Shown here one piece after another: positions 27,112 to 36,756 of a DNA stretch of 58,643 nt (the stretch's first letter is position 1; each line of letters opens with the position of its first letter). The notes under the pieces are model-generated. The model did not search any database and was not told the origin of the DNA. It saw nothing but the letters and a program-made list of their open reading frames with translations. Made by a program: the position numbers and the translations under genes. Origin of the DNA: an uncultured Bacteroidales bacterium (lineage in GTDB: Bacteria > Bacteroidota > Bacteroidia > Bacteroidales > UBA3824); contig CAJOJG010000016.1 of assembly GCA_905234655.1 (NCBI GenBank), positions 1 through 58,643 of the forward strand. The letters run 5' to 3'.

Positions 27112-29097
27112 ATGAAAAAAATTATAACGTATGCCATGGCGGCCGTCATGCTCATGTCCATCACGACATCGTGCGCCGACGAGGAAATCATGGACAATAA
27201 TGAAATACTCTTGGACGGTTCGTGGCGGTTCATAAAAGTAGACTCGCCGCGGGCCTCGGAAATCGAGCGCACACTCCTCGGCGGCGGCTCGATAGACGGC
27301 AGCACGCGAGTGACACTGCCCCACTCCGGGAGTTTCGCGCAGTTTTCGACAGACACCGACACTACGCGCAGCGACCGTGGAAACTGCTACTACTTCCGGA
27401 AGTTCATAGTCCCGGAAAGCATGGCCGGCAAACGCACAAGCCTGTTTTTCGAAGGGACAATGCGCCACTCCGACATCTGGGTCAACGGACAGAAAGCGTC
27501 CGTCCACTATGGCTACATGCCGTTCATCGTGGACTTCAAGCCTGTGGCTGGTGAAAATACAGTCGCCGTAAAACTCGACCAAAACGGCGCGATATATAAC
27601 AATGTATGGCTCGTGGCTAAGGACTCCCTGAGCTTTACACACAGGTACGAGCAGTCGGGCGACCTTGGCGGAATTGCCATAGACGCGAAGGGCGACGGCG
27701 ACGGACGCGGGATTTTGTCGCTCAGGGCAAACGTCCGCAACTCATACAGCGAACCTCACAAGGTAAAACTGACATACAGAATCCTCGACCACAATGGCAA
27801 AGTCATCGGACGCGGCAAGGCGACAAAATCCATAAACGCCGGAGAATCGGTTTCCATCTCCGACACCATGTCCCTCGACAACATAACGCTTTGGGACATA
27901 GACAATCCGTGGCTCTACAAACTCGACGCGTCAATATCCAGCGACGGCGACATAGTGGACAATGAGAAAATAACATTCGGATTCAAGGACATCAAAATAT
28001 CCCGCGACTCGTTCACCCTCAACGGCCGTGAACGCCTACTGCGCGGCGTAAAATACAAACAGGGCTACCCGCTTGTCGGCATCGCGATAACGGAGAAGGC
28101 ATATTGGCGCGATGCCTACAAAATCAAGCGTGGCGGCTTTAATCTCGTAGTTCCGGCATCTACCATTGTCACCGACCAATTCTTAGACGCATGCGACTAT
28201 TACGGGCTGCTTGTCGCCGAGCCGGTGGCGGATTCATACAGCAAACTCCGTGAAGACCACCCATGCCTCATCCCGGCATCGAAAGGCAACGTCGTCCTTG
28301 CGACATTCGGTTGCGCCGCGTCGGTGGACATCAGCGCGAAGGAATCCGCACTCGCCGCCCAAGCCCAAAAAATTTCGCAGGAGTTTAACGACATAATCCC
28401 GCAATACTGGTCGGGGACGTTGTGCGCAATGTTTGACGATTCGGACTCAAAAAATGGCGTGATGAGCGTCAGCCGTATGCCAAAATTCTCATACTACTTC
28501 TGCCGGTCGCAGCGCGACATCGACGAGGAGGAACTTCAAGCATTCGCCGACCCAGCGTGCATAATTGCGTCGTACTGGATTCCTGGCGAAAGCAAGGGCG
28601 TGAGGGTGTTCAGCAACTGCCACCAGGTCGAGCTGATAGTGGACGATGTGTCGCTCGGGCGTAAAACAGCCGAAATGGCGCCCTCGTCCGTCAACCTCCC
28701 CCACCCGAGTTTTTACTTCAACGCTACTTGCACACGCCCCGGCACCCTCAAGGCCATTGGATATGACAAGGACGACGCGCCAATCGCCGAGTGCATTGTC
28801 AACACTCCCGGCGACGTAGCACGGCTAAAGCTCGTTTTCGATGAAAGCGGCACACATATTGAGGCTAACGACATAATCATGGTGCACTGCTACGTTCTCG
28901 ACGCAAACGGCAACACGGTTGTCAACTGCGACGACGAAGTGGAGTTCTCTGTGACCGGCACTGCACAGATGCTTTCACAGCCCAAAATCAAATGCGAGGC
29001 GGGTGTCGCGACCGCGATTATACGCACCGGCATTATTGCCAACGATTTCGCGATATCTGCCAGATGCAAGGGAATGTACACTGTGGCGGACAGGTAA
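27112..29097 (+). CDS. GH2-like beta-glycosidase lipoprotein lacking catalytic residues
   Basis: 661 aa from the ATG at 27112 (an upstream in-frame start at 27067 would spoil the signal). Lipobox: VMLMSITTSC. Sugar-binding domain (LLDGSWRFIKVD, VTLPHSG, YYFRKFIVP, SDIWVNGQKASVHYGYMPF), Ig-like domain, then the GH2 barrel start (LLRGVKYKQGYPLVGIAITE, FLDACDYYGLLVAEP). The stretch that should read NHPS-W-S-l-g-N-E is DHPCLIPASKGNVVLATFGC, with no acid/base Glu and no nucleophile Glu; RMPKFSYY then follows. A DUF4982-like beta domain ends the protein. So it looks like a pseudoenzyme or binding protein. Confidence 0.75.
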   Translation: MKKIITYAMAAVMLMSITTSCADEEIMDNNEILLDGSWRFIKVDSPRASEIERTLLGGGSIDGSTRVTLPHSGSFAQFSTDTDTTRSDRGNCYYFRKFIVPESMAGKRTSLFFEGTMRHSDIWVNGQKASVHYGYMPFIVDFKPVAGENTVAVKLDQNGAIYNNVWLVAKDSLSFTHRYEQSGDLGGIAIDAKGDGDGRGILSLRANVRNSYSEPHKVKLTYRILDHNGKVIGRGKATKSINAGESVSISDTMSLDNITLWDIDNPWLYKLDASISSDGDIVDNEKITFGFKDIKISRDSFTLNGRERLLRGVKYKQGYPLVGIAITEKAYWRDAYKIKRGGFNLVVPASTIVTDQFLDACDYYGLLVAEPVADSYSKLREDHPCLIPASKGNVVLATFGCAASVDISAKESALAAQAQKISQEFNDIIPQYWSGTLCAMFDDSDSKNGVMSVSRMPKFSYYFCRSQRDIDEEELQAFADPACIIASYWIPGESKGVRVFSNCHQVELIVDDVSLGRKTAEMAPSSVNLPHPSFYFNATCTRPGTLKAIGYDKDDAPIAECIVNTPGDVARLKLVFDESGTHIEANDIIMVHCYVLDANGNTVVNCDDEVEFSVTGTAQMLSQPKIKCEAGVATAIIRTGIIANDFAISARCKGMYTVADR

Positions 29098-29100
29098 TAA

Positions 29101-29571
29101 ATGCATAATGCATTGAAAAAAATGGATTACGAATTTTACATGCGGGCGGCGTTGGCCGAGGCGCGGAAGGCTTTTGACGAGGACGAGATTCCCGTCGGGG
29201 CGGTCGTGGTCGTAAATGACCGGATAGTGGCGCGGGCACACAACCTGACGCAAAAACTCAACGATGTAACGGCTCACGCCGAGATGCAAGCCCTGACGAT
29301 GGCAAGTGCGCAGGGCGGCAAATACCTGCCCGAGGCGACGCTTTTTGTAACGCTCGAACCGTGCATCATGTGCGCGGGCGCGTTGGCGTGGGCGCAGATT
29401 GGGCGCATCGTGTATGGTGCGCGTGACACAAAGCGCGGCTACGGAATCGTCGAAGACTGCATTTCCGCGCAGTCGCTGTCGTTGCTGCACCCTAAGACAG
29501 AAGTGGTCGGCGGCGTGCTTGAAGCGGAATGTGCGGGGATTTTGAAGGAATTTTTCGGGAAGAAGAGGTGA
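29101..29571 (+). CDS. tadA: tRNA adenosine(34) deaminase
   Basis: Deaminates A34 of tRNA-Arg(ACG) to inosine. 156 aa, or 149 if started at the Met at 29122 (MDYEFYMRAALAEARKA), which is the usual start. Zinc/catalytic motif THAHAE-type: VTAHAEMQAL with catalytic Glu, and TLEPCIMCAGA with the two Cys ligands. YGARDTKRGYGIVED is typical. It begins 3 bp after the GH2-like stop. Confidence 0.93.
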   Translation: MHNALKKMDYEFYMRAALAEARKAFDEDEIPVGAVVVVNDRIVARAHNLTQKLNDVTAHAEMQALTMASAQGGKYLPEATLFVTLEPCIMCAGALAWAQIGRIVYGARDTKRGYGIVEDCISAQSLSLLHPKTEVVGGVLEAECAGILKEFFGKKR

Positions 29572-29979
29572 TTATTTTTTCCCATTTTCCACCCGCGACT
29601 TCATGCTTCTGTACGAGCCGTCTTCGAGGGTCATTATATGCATTATCTGTTCCTTGGTCTTGCCGATGTGGACGAGGATTAGGAAAACTTTTTGACGGTC
29701 GGTAAGCGACACATAATCAGTTTCTAACGAGCGGACAAAGAGAAAATCGACACTTTGGTAATAGTCGATGAAATTGCGGTAGTCATCCTTTGACCAGCGG
29801 CCTATCTTGTTGTCTTTCAGGACTTCGGCGTAGAGGTCGCGACCAATGGAATACACGGACGAAAATTTCGCTTCCAACGCCTTGACTTTCTGTCGCAAGA
29901 AATCCAGTTCCTTAGTGTCGGCGGATTTTTGCAAACGTGGTTCTTTCGGCGGCGGATTCGTCGTTGATTGACGGCACAA
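29572..29979 (-). pseudogene. Fragment of a Bacteroidales regulator with C-terminal helix-turn-helix
   Basis: About 135 codons, no good start codon (TTG at 29979). A predicted coiled coil (ELDFLRQKVKALEAKFSSVY) precedes a LuxR-like end: SLTDRQKVFLILVHIGKTKEQIMHIM. Full-size relatives have an N-terminal TPR region and a transmembrane segment, both absent here. It runs to within a base of the tadA stop and abuts the decayed receptor gene. Probably a truncated remnant. Confidence 0.5.
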
Positions 29980-30693
29980 TCACCGGTTCCGACGGCAGAT
30001 TTTCGATTCCAACTCTCGCCCGACAACATTAAAAACGTCGAACTAATCACAAATCCCGGCGCGAAATACGATTCTGAGGTTAAGGCCGTTTTGAAAATCT
30101 ACACTGTCGCGCCCACCGGCGATGGTTTTGCCATCGACAACAAACTTTCAATCGGTCATCAATACCGATTCTATTATTCTGACAAACTGAAAGCTAACTT
30201 CCGTCATAAAAACCTTGACGTATTCGCCGCCGTCAATTATGCTCGAAGAAAAGGCAATGAAAATGTACTTTCAACCGAGGAAACTTTTTTTAAGTTCGTA
30301 TTACAATTTGTTTACTGACGACGACAATTATTGGGATAGAAAACCCTTTTCGTCAAAAATCGGCATGAAGCTTCCCTCGCAAACCACTGTGTCATTGGGT
30401 TTTTAATTATTTCACGCCCGACGACGACGAACTCGGTTGGGTTGACAAGAATTTTTCGGTCAATTTTGATGTTTCAAAAATTTTCGGAAATTGGACAATT
30501 TCGTTTTTGTGCGACGACGTTTTCAGAACCGAGAACCACATCTTCAATTTTTACGGCGAAATTCGCAAATGTTCCGTCGAAAAAATCTCAGACACCCGAA
30601 GGATTGAACTTGTCAGTCCGCTACAAGTTCAACGCCGCCAAAAGCAAGTACAAAGGCACGGGGGCAGGGAATGAGGAAAAAGAGAGGATGTAA
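29980..30693 (+). pseudogene. Decayed TonB-dependent outer-membrane receptor
   Basis: Pieces of one receptor in two frames. First frame: PDNIKNVELITNPGAKYDSE (plug domain of the OMP beta-barrel type) and a barrel strand with a terminal YNLF/FVLQFVY; second frame: SSYYNLFTDDDNYWDRKPFSSKIGM; then LNLSVRYKFNAAKSKYKGTG, which matches the canonical C-terminus. Together about 710 bp against about 2.4 kb in intact family members, so large parts are deleted as well as shifted. Confidence 0.7.
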
Positions 30694-30704
30694 AAATTCC
30701 CCAC

Positions 30705-32555
30705 TTACTTCACCGGCTTTATCACCATCACGCTGCCGGAATTCAGGCGGAGAGATGTGGAGAGGGTGTCGGTCGGGGCGGCGACGAAGGATGTTTTCTT
30801 TATGGAATTGGGCGCGTCGCCGTCCTCATATACCGTCACAGAACAACGGCGTTTGGTAAGGGTGGACAGTGGAAATGAAAAGGACTTCTTGGCAAGGCCG
30901 GTTATCGAAGCGACATACCACGTGTCGCCCTTACGGCGCGCAAGTGACATGTAACGACGTGGAAATCCGTCGATTAACTTATAATCGTCCCAAACCGTCG
31001 GGATGGTCTTAAAAAGCTCGGCTTCAAGCTCATTGGAGTACCACTCGGGCGAGCCGTACCAAAATATATGTTGCAAAGGACTGAAAAGTATCACTGACAG
31101 AGCGAGTTGGTGGGCTTTGGTGGTCTTGAGCCCAAGTCGCGAGGTGTCGGCGGGTTCATAACAAATCGTATAGTCCGCCGGCCCGACCATGTAGCGCACA
31201 AACGGCAAAACCGTGGTGTGGTTCCCAGTATTATCAAGATACTCATTACCACGTAAACCCTCGCTGGTCAACAAGTTAGGGTACAGCCGCTCAATGCCGG
31301 TCGAGCGGTACTCGTCGTGGACATTGACAACCATGCCGAGCGACGCGCACTTTGTAATTATGCGGCTGGCGAGGACGTTGTCCAGCTGGCTGCGGTTTTT
31401 GAAAAAGCCAAGTTTTACGCCCCTCACGCCCATTTTGCTGTACACAGTAAGCACACTGTCGGACGAAAAGTTCGAGAATGCGGTTTTGTTAAAATACAGG
31501 AGGATTCCGACGCCTTTAAGTTTTGCATAACGAATGGCTTCCGGCAGGTCGAGCGTAGAGACTGTTGTCGTGGGATTTGAATTTGGGTCGAACTCGTTTT
31601 CATACCCGGTTCCGTACCAGCCATTGTCAAGTAACAGGTATTGGAACCTCATCCGTGAGGCAAAATCTATCGAGCGTTTGACATTCTCAGTGGCAAAATC
31701 AGCGTCCTTGTTGCCGATATGGCGGTAGACCTTTCCGGGCTTCACCCACTTATAGTCGCCGGACGCAGCACGTGTAACGGAGCGGATAATGTATTTGCCC
31801 TCAATGAAGTCGTTGGCATTGTCCGCAAAAATCACACAATGCCAGGGCGTGTTGTAGTTTCCGATTTTGTAAAGTCCATTTTGACCGATAGTCACACTGA
31901 AATTGTCCAAACGGAGTTTTGCACGCGTGAAAAATTCGTAGTTCGCGCCCTCGGCAGTCAAGGCGACGAGAGTGTCCACCGTCGAAAGCGTCAACAGCGG
32001 CGCGATGGCTGTCGAGCGGTCTTTGCCCAATATCGACGAATAGCCGTCTTCGGTCTTTGAGTCGAACAGATGGAAGATGCCACTGTTTGTCCAGTGGTAT
32101 GTGGTGTGGTAGTCGTCAACTTTTTTCTGCTCGGCGTCCGCGATGTCGAACCCAGTCGCAAAGCCCTGGTCATACGCCCTGATTCTGAGGCTCACAAGAC
32201 GTTTGCCGGACTTGAATTTCATCACAAGCTCATTGTAATGGTTTTTCTGAACGGCACGCTCCCAAAGCGGCGAGCGCAGGGTGTCACGGACTTTGTAATA
32301 TTTGGTGTCGGAGATTTTGGCAGGGTTGACAGCGTTATGATTGTCGCCTTCAAAATATAGGGAAATCCGCGCCGTGTCGATGTACGTCTTACCATCACGG
32401 GCGACTGAAAAAAACATTGTGCTGTCCTTAGATACCGACAGCGTCAGGATGCTGCGGCCGTCCGGCGAGTATATTTTGCCCGAGCCGGCGGGCAGTTGCG
32501 CGTTGGCAATGTATGACAGTATGACTAAAAATATTATGGCGAATAATCTTAACAT
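30705..32555 (-). CDS. GH97-family glycoside hydrolase with atypical catalytic motifs
   Basis: 616 aa with a signal peptide (LFAIIFLVILSYIANAQ). GH97 N-terminal beta domain (SPDGRSILTLSVSKDS), barrel with YLLLDNGWYGTGYENEFDP, GVRGVKLGFFKNRSQLD, VNVHDEYRSTGIERLYPNLLTSEGLRGNEYLD, then FSPLQHIFWYGSPEWYSNE and a C-terminal beta domain. The retaining branch usually has VKxDF with Asp as nucleophile; here Gly stands there. The H-E-x-x-R-P-T-G motif of the inverting SusB branch (seen at 56286) is HDEYRSTG. Activity and specificity are unclear. Confidence 0.82.
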   Translation of the reverse strand: MLRLFAIIFLVILSYIANAQLPAGSGKIYSPDGRSILTLSVSKDSTMFFSVARDGKTYIDTARISLYFEGDNHNAVNPAKISDTKYYKVRDTLRSPLWERAVQKNHYNELVMKFKSGKRLVSLRIRAYDQGFATGFDIADAEQKKVDDYHTTYHWTNSGIFHLFDSKTEDGYSSILGKDRSTAIAPLLTLSTVDTLVALTAEGANYEFFTRAKLRLDNFSVTIGQNGLYKIGNYNTPWHCVIFADNANDFIEGKYIIRSVTRAASGDYKWVKPGKVYRHIGNKDADFATENVKRSIDFASRMRFQYLLLDNGWYGTGYENEFDPNSNPTTTVSTLDLPEAIRYAKLKGVGILLYFNKTAFSNFSSDSVLTVYSKMGVRGVKLGFFKNRSQLDNVLASRIITKCASLGMVVNVHDEYRSTGIERLYPNLLTSEGLRGNEYLDNTGNHTTVLPFVRYMVGPADYTICYEPADTSRLGLKTTKAHQLALSVILFSPLQHIFWYGSPEWYSNELEAELFKTIPTVWDDYKLIDGFPRRYMSLARRKGDTWYVASITGLAKKSFSFPLSTLTKRRCSVTVYEDGDAPNSIKKTSFVAAPTDTLSTSLRLNSGSVMVIKPVK

Positions 32556-32594
32556 CGATGACGCTTATTAATATAATGTGTGGTTCAAAATAAT

Positions 32595-32630
32595 AAAGGC
32601 TGTCCCATTTACCACAATCGAACAGCCTTT
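32595..32630 (-). terminator. Likely intrinsic terminator after the sensor gene region
   Basis: AAAGGCTGT (32595-32603) pairs with ACAGCCTTT (32622-32630) around an 18-nt loop. On the minus strand it follows the sensor gene at 32667 and is followed by a moderately U-rich tract. Confidence 0.6.
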
Positions 32631-32666
32631 CCAAAAATAAAAGTCTAAATAATTATGTACAGTGAT

Positions 32667-35480
32667 TTAGTCAGTGAGTTTGTATTTTGAAATCAAGACC
32701 TTGAACTCGTTTGTCGCGTTCTTGAATGCGTCAGTGATTTCCTCCGGCACGCCCTCTACCTGAGCGAGTTTTGCCTCGGCTTCCTCGATAAGGCTGTTCT
32801 GACGCTCAAGGTTCCTCACAAACTCCGCCATGATTTTCATTCTTGCGCGTTCAAGGTTGCGGTCTGCGTCTTCGAGAGCCTTCGCCTGGAGTTTTTCCTT
32901 CTCCTGGAGCGTGTGGTTCTGCTCGAGGATTTCGGCCTGCTGGAGTTCAAGCTCGCGATGGAGTTTGTTAAGCTCGGCGACTTTCTGCTGGAGTTCCTTC
33001 TCCTGCTCCTTGGACTTTGCGACGGCCTGCGTGAGGATTTCCTCATTGTTCTTGAGCTTGGTGTTGATGTCGTTGAGCTCTGCCTGCTGCTTGGCCATCG
33101 ACTCCTGGGTCAACTGGAGTTCGGTGAGGTTTTGGCGCAACCTATCCTCCTGAGCCGCCATCTTGTCCGCCTGGACCTGAAGCTCGATTTCCTGCTTCTT
33201 GTTCGTGGTGATGTCGGTAGCCATGTTGAGGATTTTATACGGGAAGCCGTCAGAGTCGAGGATTGGGGTGAACACCTGTTGGAGCCAGTGTTCCTCGCCC
33301 GAAACGAGGTACTTGTCGGTGCGCTTTATGACCTCGCCGTCCTTAATACGGTTCCAGAAGTCAGAATCCTGGAGCGAATAGCTGTCGGACGTGTCGCGGA
33401 ACTCGTCCTGGTTCCTGCCGACAACCTGCTCGCGCTGCACGTTCAAGGTGCGGCAGAAGGATTCGTTGACGCTTGTGATATGTCCGGCGAGGTCGTATTC
33501 GATTACGAGCGACGAACTGTGGACAGCGTTGAGGATGGACTGCATCTCAGCCTCCTTACGCGCCGATTCTTCCTGTGTCGCCTGGAGCTCCTCGAGGTTC
33601 TGGCGCATTTCTTCTTCCTGGGACGCCATTTCCTCGGCTTGCTGCTGGGACTGCGTGAGGAGTTCGGCAGTACGCTGGTTGATTTTCGCAATGGAGAGCG
33701 TGGACGCGATGGACTCCGAAACCTTCTCCACAAAGTCGATTTCGTGGCGTTCCATCTTCTTGAACGACGCAATCTCCATAACGCCGAATATCTGTTCTTC
33801 GACTTTGAGCGGCATGATGAGCAGGCTGCTCGGGTTTGACGCGCCGAGACCAGAGGTTATCGTAAGGTAGTCGTCGGGCAGGTCTGTGAGGTACACATAC
33901 GACTTCTCTATCGCACACGTGCCTATCAAGCCCTCGCCGAGGTAGATTTTCTTCTTCTTCTTGCGCTCCTGATTGTAGGCGTATGAGGACACGAGTTCGA
34001 GGTGGATGTCCTCCTTGTCAGTGTCATTATAAAGGAACAGGCCACCCTGGTTCGCGCCAAGGAAGTGGATGAGGTTTTTCAATACGTTGTTGGAAAGATC
34101 CTTGATGTTGCTGGTGCTTTGGCGGAGGATTTCACTGAACTGCGTCAATCCTTCGTTAGCCCACTTTCGGAGTTCGTCCTCATGCTGGCGTTTCTCGTCT
34201 TCCTTCTGCGACTTGAAGAGGTTGCTGCGCATTTCGAGGAGCGAATTGCCAAGGATGTCGCTTTCAGACAAGGGCTTGAAGTCGGTGTTGAGATTGCCCG
34301 CGCCTATCGCCGTGGCAAACTCCGTGGTCTGCTTAAGGCCTCGCGCAAAGGTGTTCAAATTAGCCGCCATTTCAGAGAGTTCGTCGTTATTGGCGATTGT
34401 GATTTCCCTGTCCGGCAGTATGCCCTTGCTGAGCTGGGTCACGTAGCCGCTGATTGTGGAAATCGCCTCGGTGATGAACTTGGAAATCCTGACATGCGAC
34501 AAAATCATCGTCAAGAACATCAGCGCGACCACGATGATGTACACGTTGCGCAAACTTGCCGCCGTGTTTTCGCGCTCCTGAGCGACGTACCTGATGATGT
34601 CGTCGATGCCTTCGAGCTTGCTTTTCTCAATTTGGAGGTCAAAGAGAAGTCCCTCCTCGCGGTTGAATCCAATCTCCTTGTCAATCTTCGCCAATGCGTT
34701 GAAATAACGCTTCATGTCGTTGAGCGGTTTGATTTTGTCGGCGTTCTTGAGAGTGTTAGTCTGCTGCTTGGCGGTCCCGCGGTGAACCGGCGCGACTTCG
34801 GCTTCCGTAGAATCGCTGTCGGCTTCCGAATCCGTGTGGACAATGGTGGCAAGGTCGATGTCGTCGAGCGTACCCGGCACATTGCCAAGATGTTGGGTAT
34901 AGAGCGCGATGAAGTCGTTGTAGAACGTAATGTCCTTGCGGTTGAGGTACTGGACTTCCATTTCCTTTAAGGAAGTCAGGACGTTCAACGGCAGGGATTC
35001 CTGAGCGGTCGCATTGGCATAACTGCGCTCTATCTCGCCAATGATGCCGGTCTGGAACGAGCCACGCTGGTATATCTTCGAGGCGATAAGCTTAAGGAGG
35101 TCGCCATAGCTGTCGGCGTTTTCCTTTAACATATAAATCTTGTCGCCAAGTTCGAGCCGTGAAGTCGTCGGCAGGTTAAGCAGCTCGTCGAGATCCTTGT
35201 TCAGCGTCTTGCTCTCGAGTTCAAACTTCCTTAGATACTCATTTTCAGTAGTCTTAAAAAAGACATTGTCGTTTGGGTAGTTCAACAAGAACGACTGCTC
35301 GTATTCTTTAAGGTTGAGGTACGAGAGTTTTATGTCGACAATCTTCTCGGCGTATTGGTCGTAATCGCCAGTCTTGAAAAGCAAGACACCAAATACCGCG
35401 CCCACCACCGCGAAGGGCAAGATGGAGCAGAGCAGTATGAGGTTCAACTTGGTCTTTATGCCTAAATTTAGCCTTTTCAT
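32667..35480 (-). CDS. Large membrane sensor protein: periplasmic loop, HAMP, GAF, PAS, coiled coil; no kinase domain
   Basis: 937 aa. TM1 about 13-34, periplasmic region 35-310 with a disordered Ser/Asp/Glu stretch near 215-235, TM2 about 312-330, HAMP-like linker (RISKFITEAISTISGYVTQL), GAF domain about 465-610 (LGANQGGLFLYND, GEGLIGTCAIEK, LLIMPLKVEEQIFGVMEIAS), Gln/Glu-rich coiled coil, PAS domain about 655-775 (HITSVNESFCRTLNVQREQVVGRNQ, WLQQVFTPILDSDG), and a final long coiled coil to the end. No histidine kinase, GGDEF, SpoIIE or chemotaxis output domain is present. A cytoplasmic output partner must be supplied by another protein or it is a scaffold. Confidence 0.85.
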   Translation of the reverse strand: MKRLNLGIKTKLNLILLCSILPFAVVGAVFGVLLFKTGDYDQYAEKIVDIKLSYLNLKEYEQSFLLNYPNDNVFFKTTENEYLRKFELESKTLNKDLDELLNLPTTSRLELGDKIYMLKENADSYGDLLKLIASKIYQRGSFQTGIIGEIERSYANATAQESLPLNVLTSLKEMEVQYLNRKDITFYNDFIALYTQHLGNVPGTLDDIDLATIVHTDSEADSDSTEAEVAPVHRGTAKQQTNTLKNADKIKPLNDMKRYFNALAKIDKEIGFNREEGLLFDLQIEKSKLEGIDDIIRYVAQERENTAASLRNVYIIVVALMFLTMILSHVRISKFITEAISTISGYVTQLSKGILPDREITIANNDELSEMAANLNTFARGLKQTTEFATAIGAGNLNTDFKPLSESDILGNSLLEMRSNLFKSQKEDEKRQHEDELRKWANEGLTQFSEILRQSTSNIKDLSNNVLKNLIHFLGANQGGLFLYNDTDKEDIHLELVSSYAYNQERKKKKKIYLGEGLIGTCAIEKSYVYLTDLPDDYLTITSGLGASNPSSLLIMPLKVEEQIFGVMEIASFKKMERHEIDFVEKVSESIASTLSIAKINQRTAELLTQSQQQAEEMASQEEEMRQNLEELQATQEESARKEAEMQSILNAVHSSSLVIEYDLAGHITSVNESFCRTLNVQREQVVGRNQDEFRDTSDSYSLQDSDFWNRIKDGEVIKRTDKYLVSGEEHWLQQVFTPILDSDGFPYKILNMATDITTNKKQEIELQVQADKMAAQEDRLRQNLTELQLTQESMAKQQAELNDINTKLKNNEEILTQAVAKSKEQEKELQQKVAELNKLHRELELQQAEILEQNHTLQEKEKLQAKALEDADRNLERARMKIMAEFVRNLERQNSLIEEAEAKLAQVEGVPEEITDAFKNATNEFKVLISKYKLTD

Positions 35481-35820
35481 AAGCCTGTATGTTGATTTTT
35501 GTATGTGCTTTTTAACGTTCTATTTCAATTCAGAAAATTACAAATAATTATTTTCATGGACAAATATTATCAAAAAAATTTTTCACACAAAAAACTTCAT
35601 TCATAACTTTCATCTTCACAGACACTTACGAAATAAGAGCCTTTTAGCCGACATTCCCAAAGATTTTTTATTATCTTTGTGGCCGACATTCCGGCACCGG
35701 GTGACGCAGATGTCTGCATTATCAAAATGCAAATTTAATACCGAAAGCCGAAATAACAAAATATTCTTTTGACTAAACATATTTTTAAACGCATATTTTT
35801 TTTTAAAACAACACGACGAA
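35481..35820. other. Intergenic region between the sensor gene and manA
   Basis: 340 bp, AT-rich, no gene seen. It holds a good -7 element for manA (TATCTTTG at 35672-35679). A hairpin-like ATTCCGGCACCGGG segment at 35689-35702 is too short to call. Confidence 0.5.
35672..35679 (+). promoter_or_regulatory. Candidate -7 element of the manA operon
   Basis: TATCTTTG fits TAnnTTTG; it would give a 5' leader of about 135 nt for manA. The same octamer is used upstream of fabD. No TTTG is seen at the proper -33 distance. Confidence 0.4.
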
Positions 35821-36756
35821 ATGGAAAAAGTTTTGTATCCAATTAAGTTTTCGCCCATCGTCAAACCCAAACTTTGGGGCGGCGAGAGTTGGCAGATTTC
35901 AGGTGTCGAGGGCGACGTCTCGGTCGCCGCAAACGGATTTTTGGAGGGCAACACCCTCGAGGAACTTCTCGAAGTGTACATGGGCGACATCGTGGGAGAC
36001 TCTGTGTATGAGCGGTTTGGCAACGAGTTTCCGCTGCTCATAAAGTTCATCGACGCGCGCGACCGCCTTTCTGTGCAAGTCCACCCGAACGACGAACTCG
36101 CGGCCGAGCGCCATAATTCGTTCGGAAAGACCGAGATGTGGTACGTGCTTGACAGCGAGCCTGGCGCACGCCTCGTTAACGGATTTAACCGCAGCGTGAC
36201 TAAGGACGAATACCTCGACGCATTGGCTTCCGGACAGTTAGAGGGCATACTCAACAGCGTCGAAGTCAAGCCCGGCAATGTATTTTTCATTCCGGCTGGC
36301 CGTGTACACGCCATCGGCGCGGGACTTTCAATCGCTGAAATCCAGCAGACTTCGGACGTGACATACAGAATCTATGACTATGAGCGGCGCGACGCGGAGG
36401 GCAATCTGCGCGAACTCCACACAGACCTTGCCGTCGACGCCATCGACTACGAATACCACGACGACTTCCGCACAGACTATACGGCGAAGAAAGGCGAGGC
36501 TGTTAATGTCGTCGACTGTAAGTACTTCACGACCAACGTCTTCACCCTCGACAAGCCAGTTGAGAAGGATTTTCCGGAACTTGACTCGTTCATTATATAT
36601 ATGTGTACCGAAGGCGGGTGCCGGATTGAGTATGACGACCTGCGCTCGTCAGTGACACTCAAAAAAGGCGAGACAGTCCTCGTCCCGGCGGTCATAAAGA
36701 ACCTGTGCTTCTTCCCTGACGGCGACACCACACTCCTCGAAGTTTACGTAAAATGA
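35821..36756 (+). CDS. manA: Mannose-6-phosphate isomerase, class I
   Basis: Interconverts fructose-6-P and mannose-6-P, feeding GDP-mannose or mannose catabolism. 311 aa. Zinc ligands fit the cupin site: IDARDRLSVQVHPNDE (Gln/His), FGKTEMWYVLDSEPGA (Glu), IPAGRVHAIGAG (His). The N-terminus KPKLWGGESWQI is canonical. The stop codon overlaps the start of the thioesterase gene by 4 bp (ATGA), so the two are translationally coupled although no metabolic link is evident. Confidence 0.93.
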   Translation: MEKVLYPIKFSPIVKPKLWGGESWQISGVEGDVSVAANGFLEGNTLEELLEVYMGDIVGDSVYERFGNEFPLLIKFIDARDRLSVQVHPNDELAAERHNSFGKTEMWYVLDSEPGARLVNGFNRSVTKDEYLDALASGQLEGILNSVEVKPGNVFFIPAGRVHAIGAGLSIAEIQQTSDVTYRIYDYERRDAEGNLRELHTDLAVDAIDYEYHDDFRTDYTAKKGEAVNVVDCKYFTTNVFTLDKPVEKDFPELDSFIIYMCTEGGCRIEYDDLRSSVTLKKGETVLVPAVIKNLCFFPDGDTTLLEVYVK

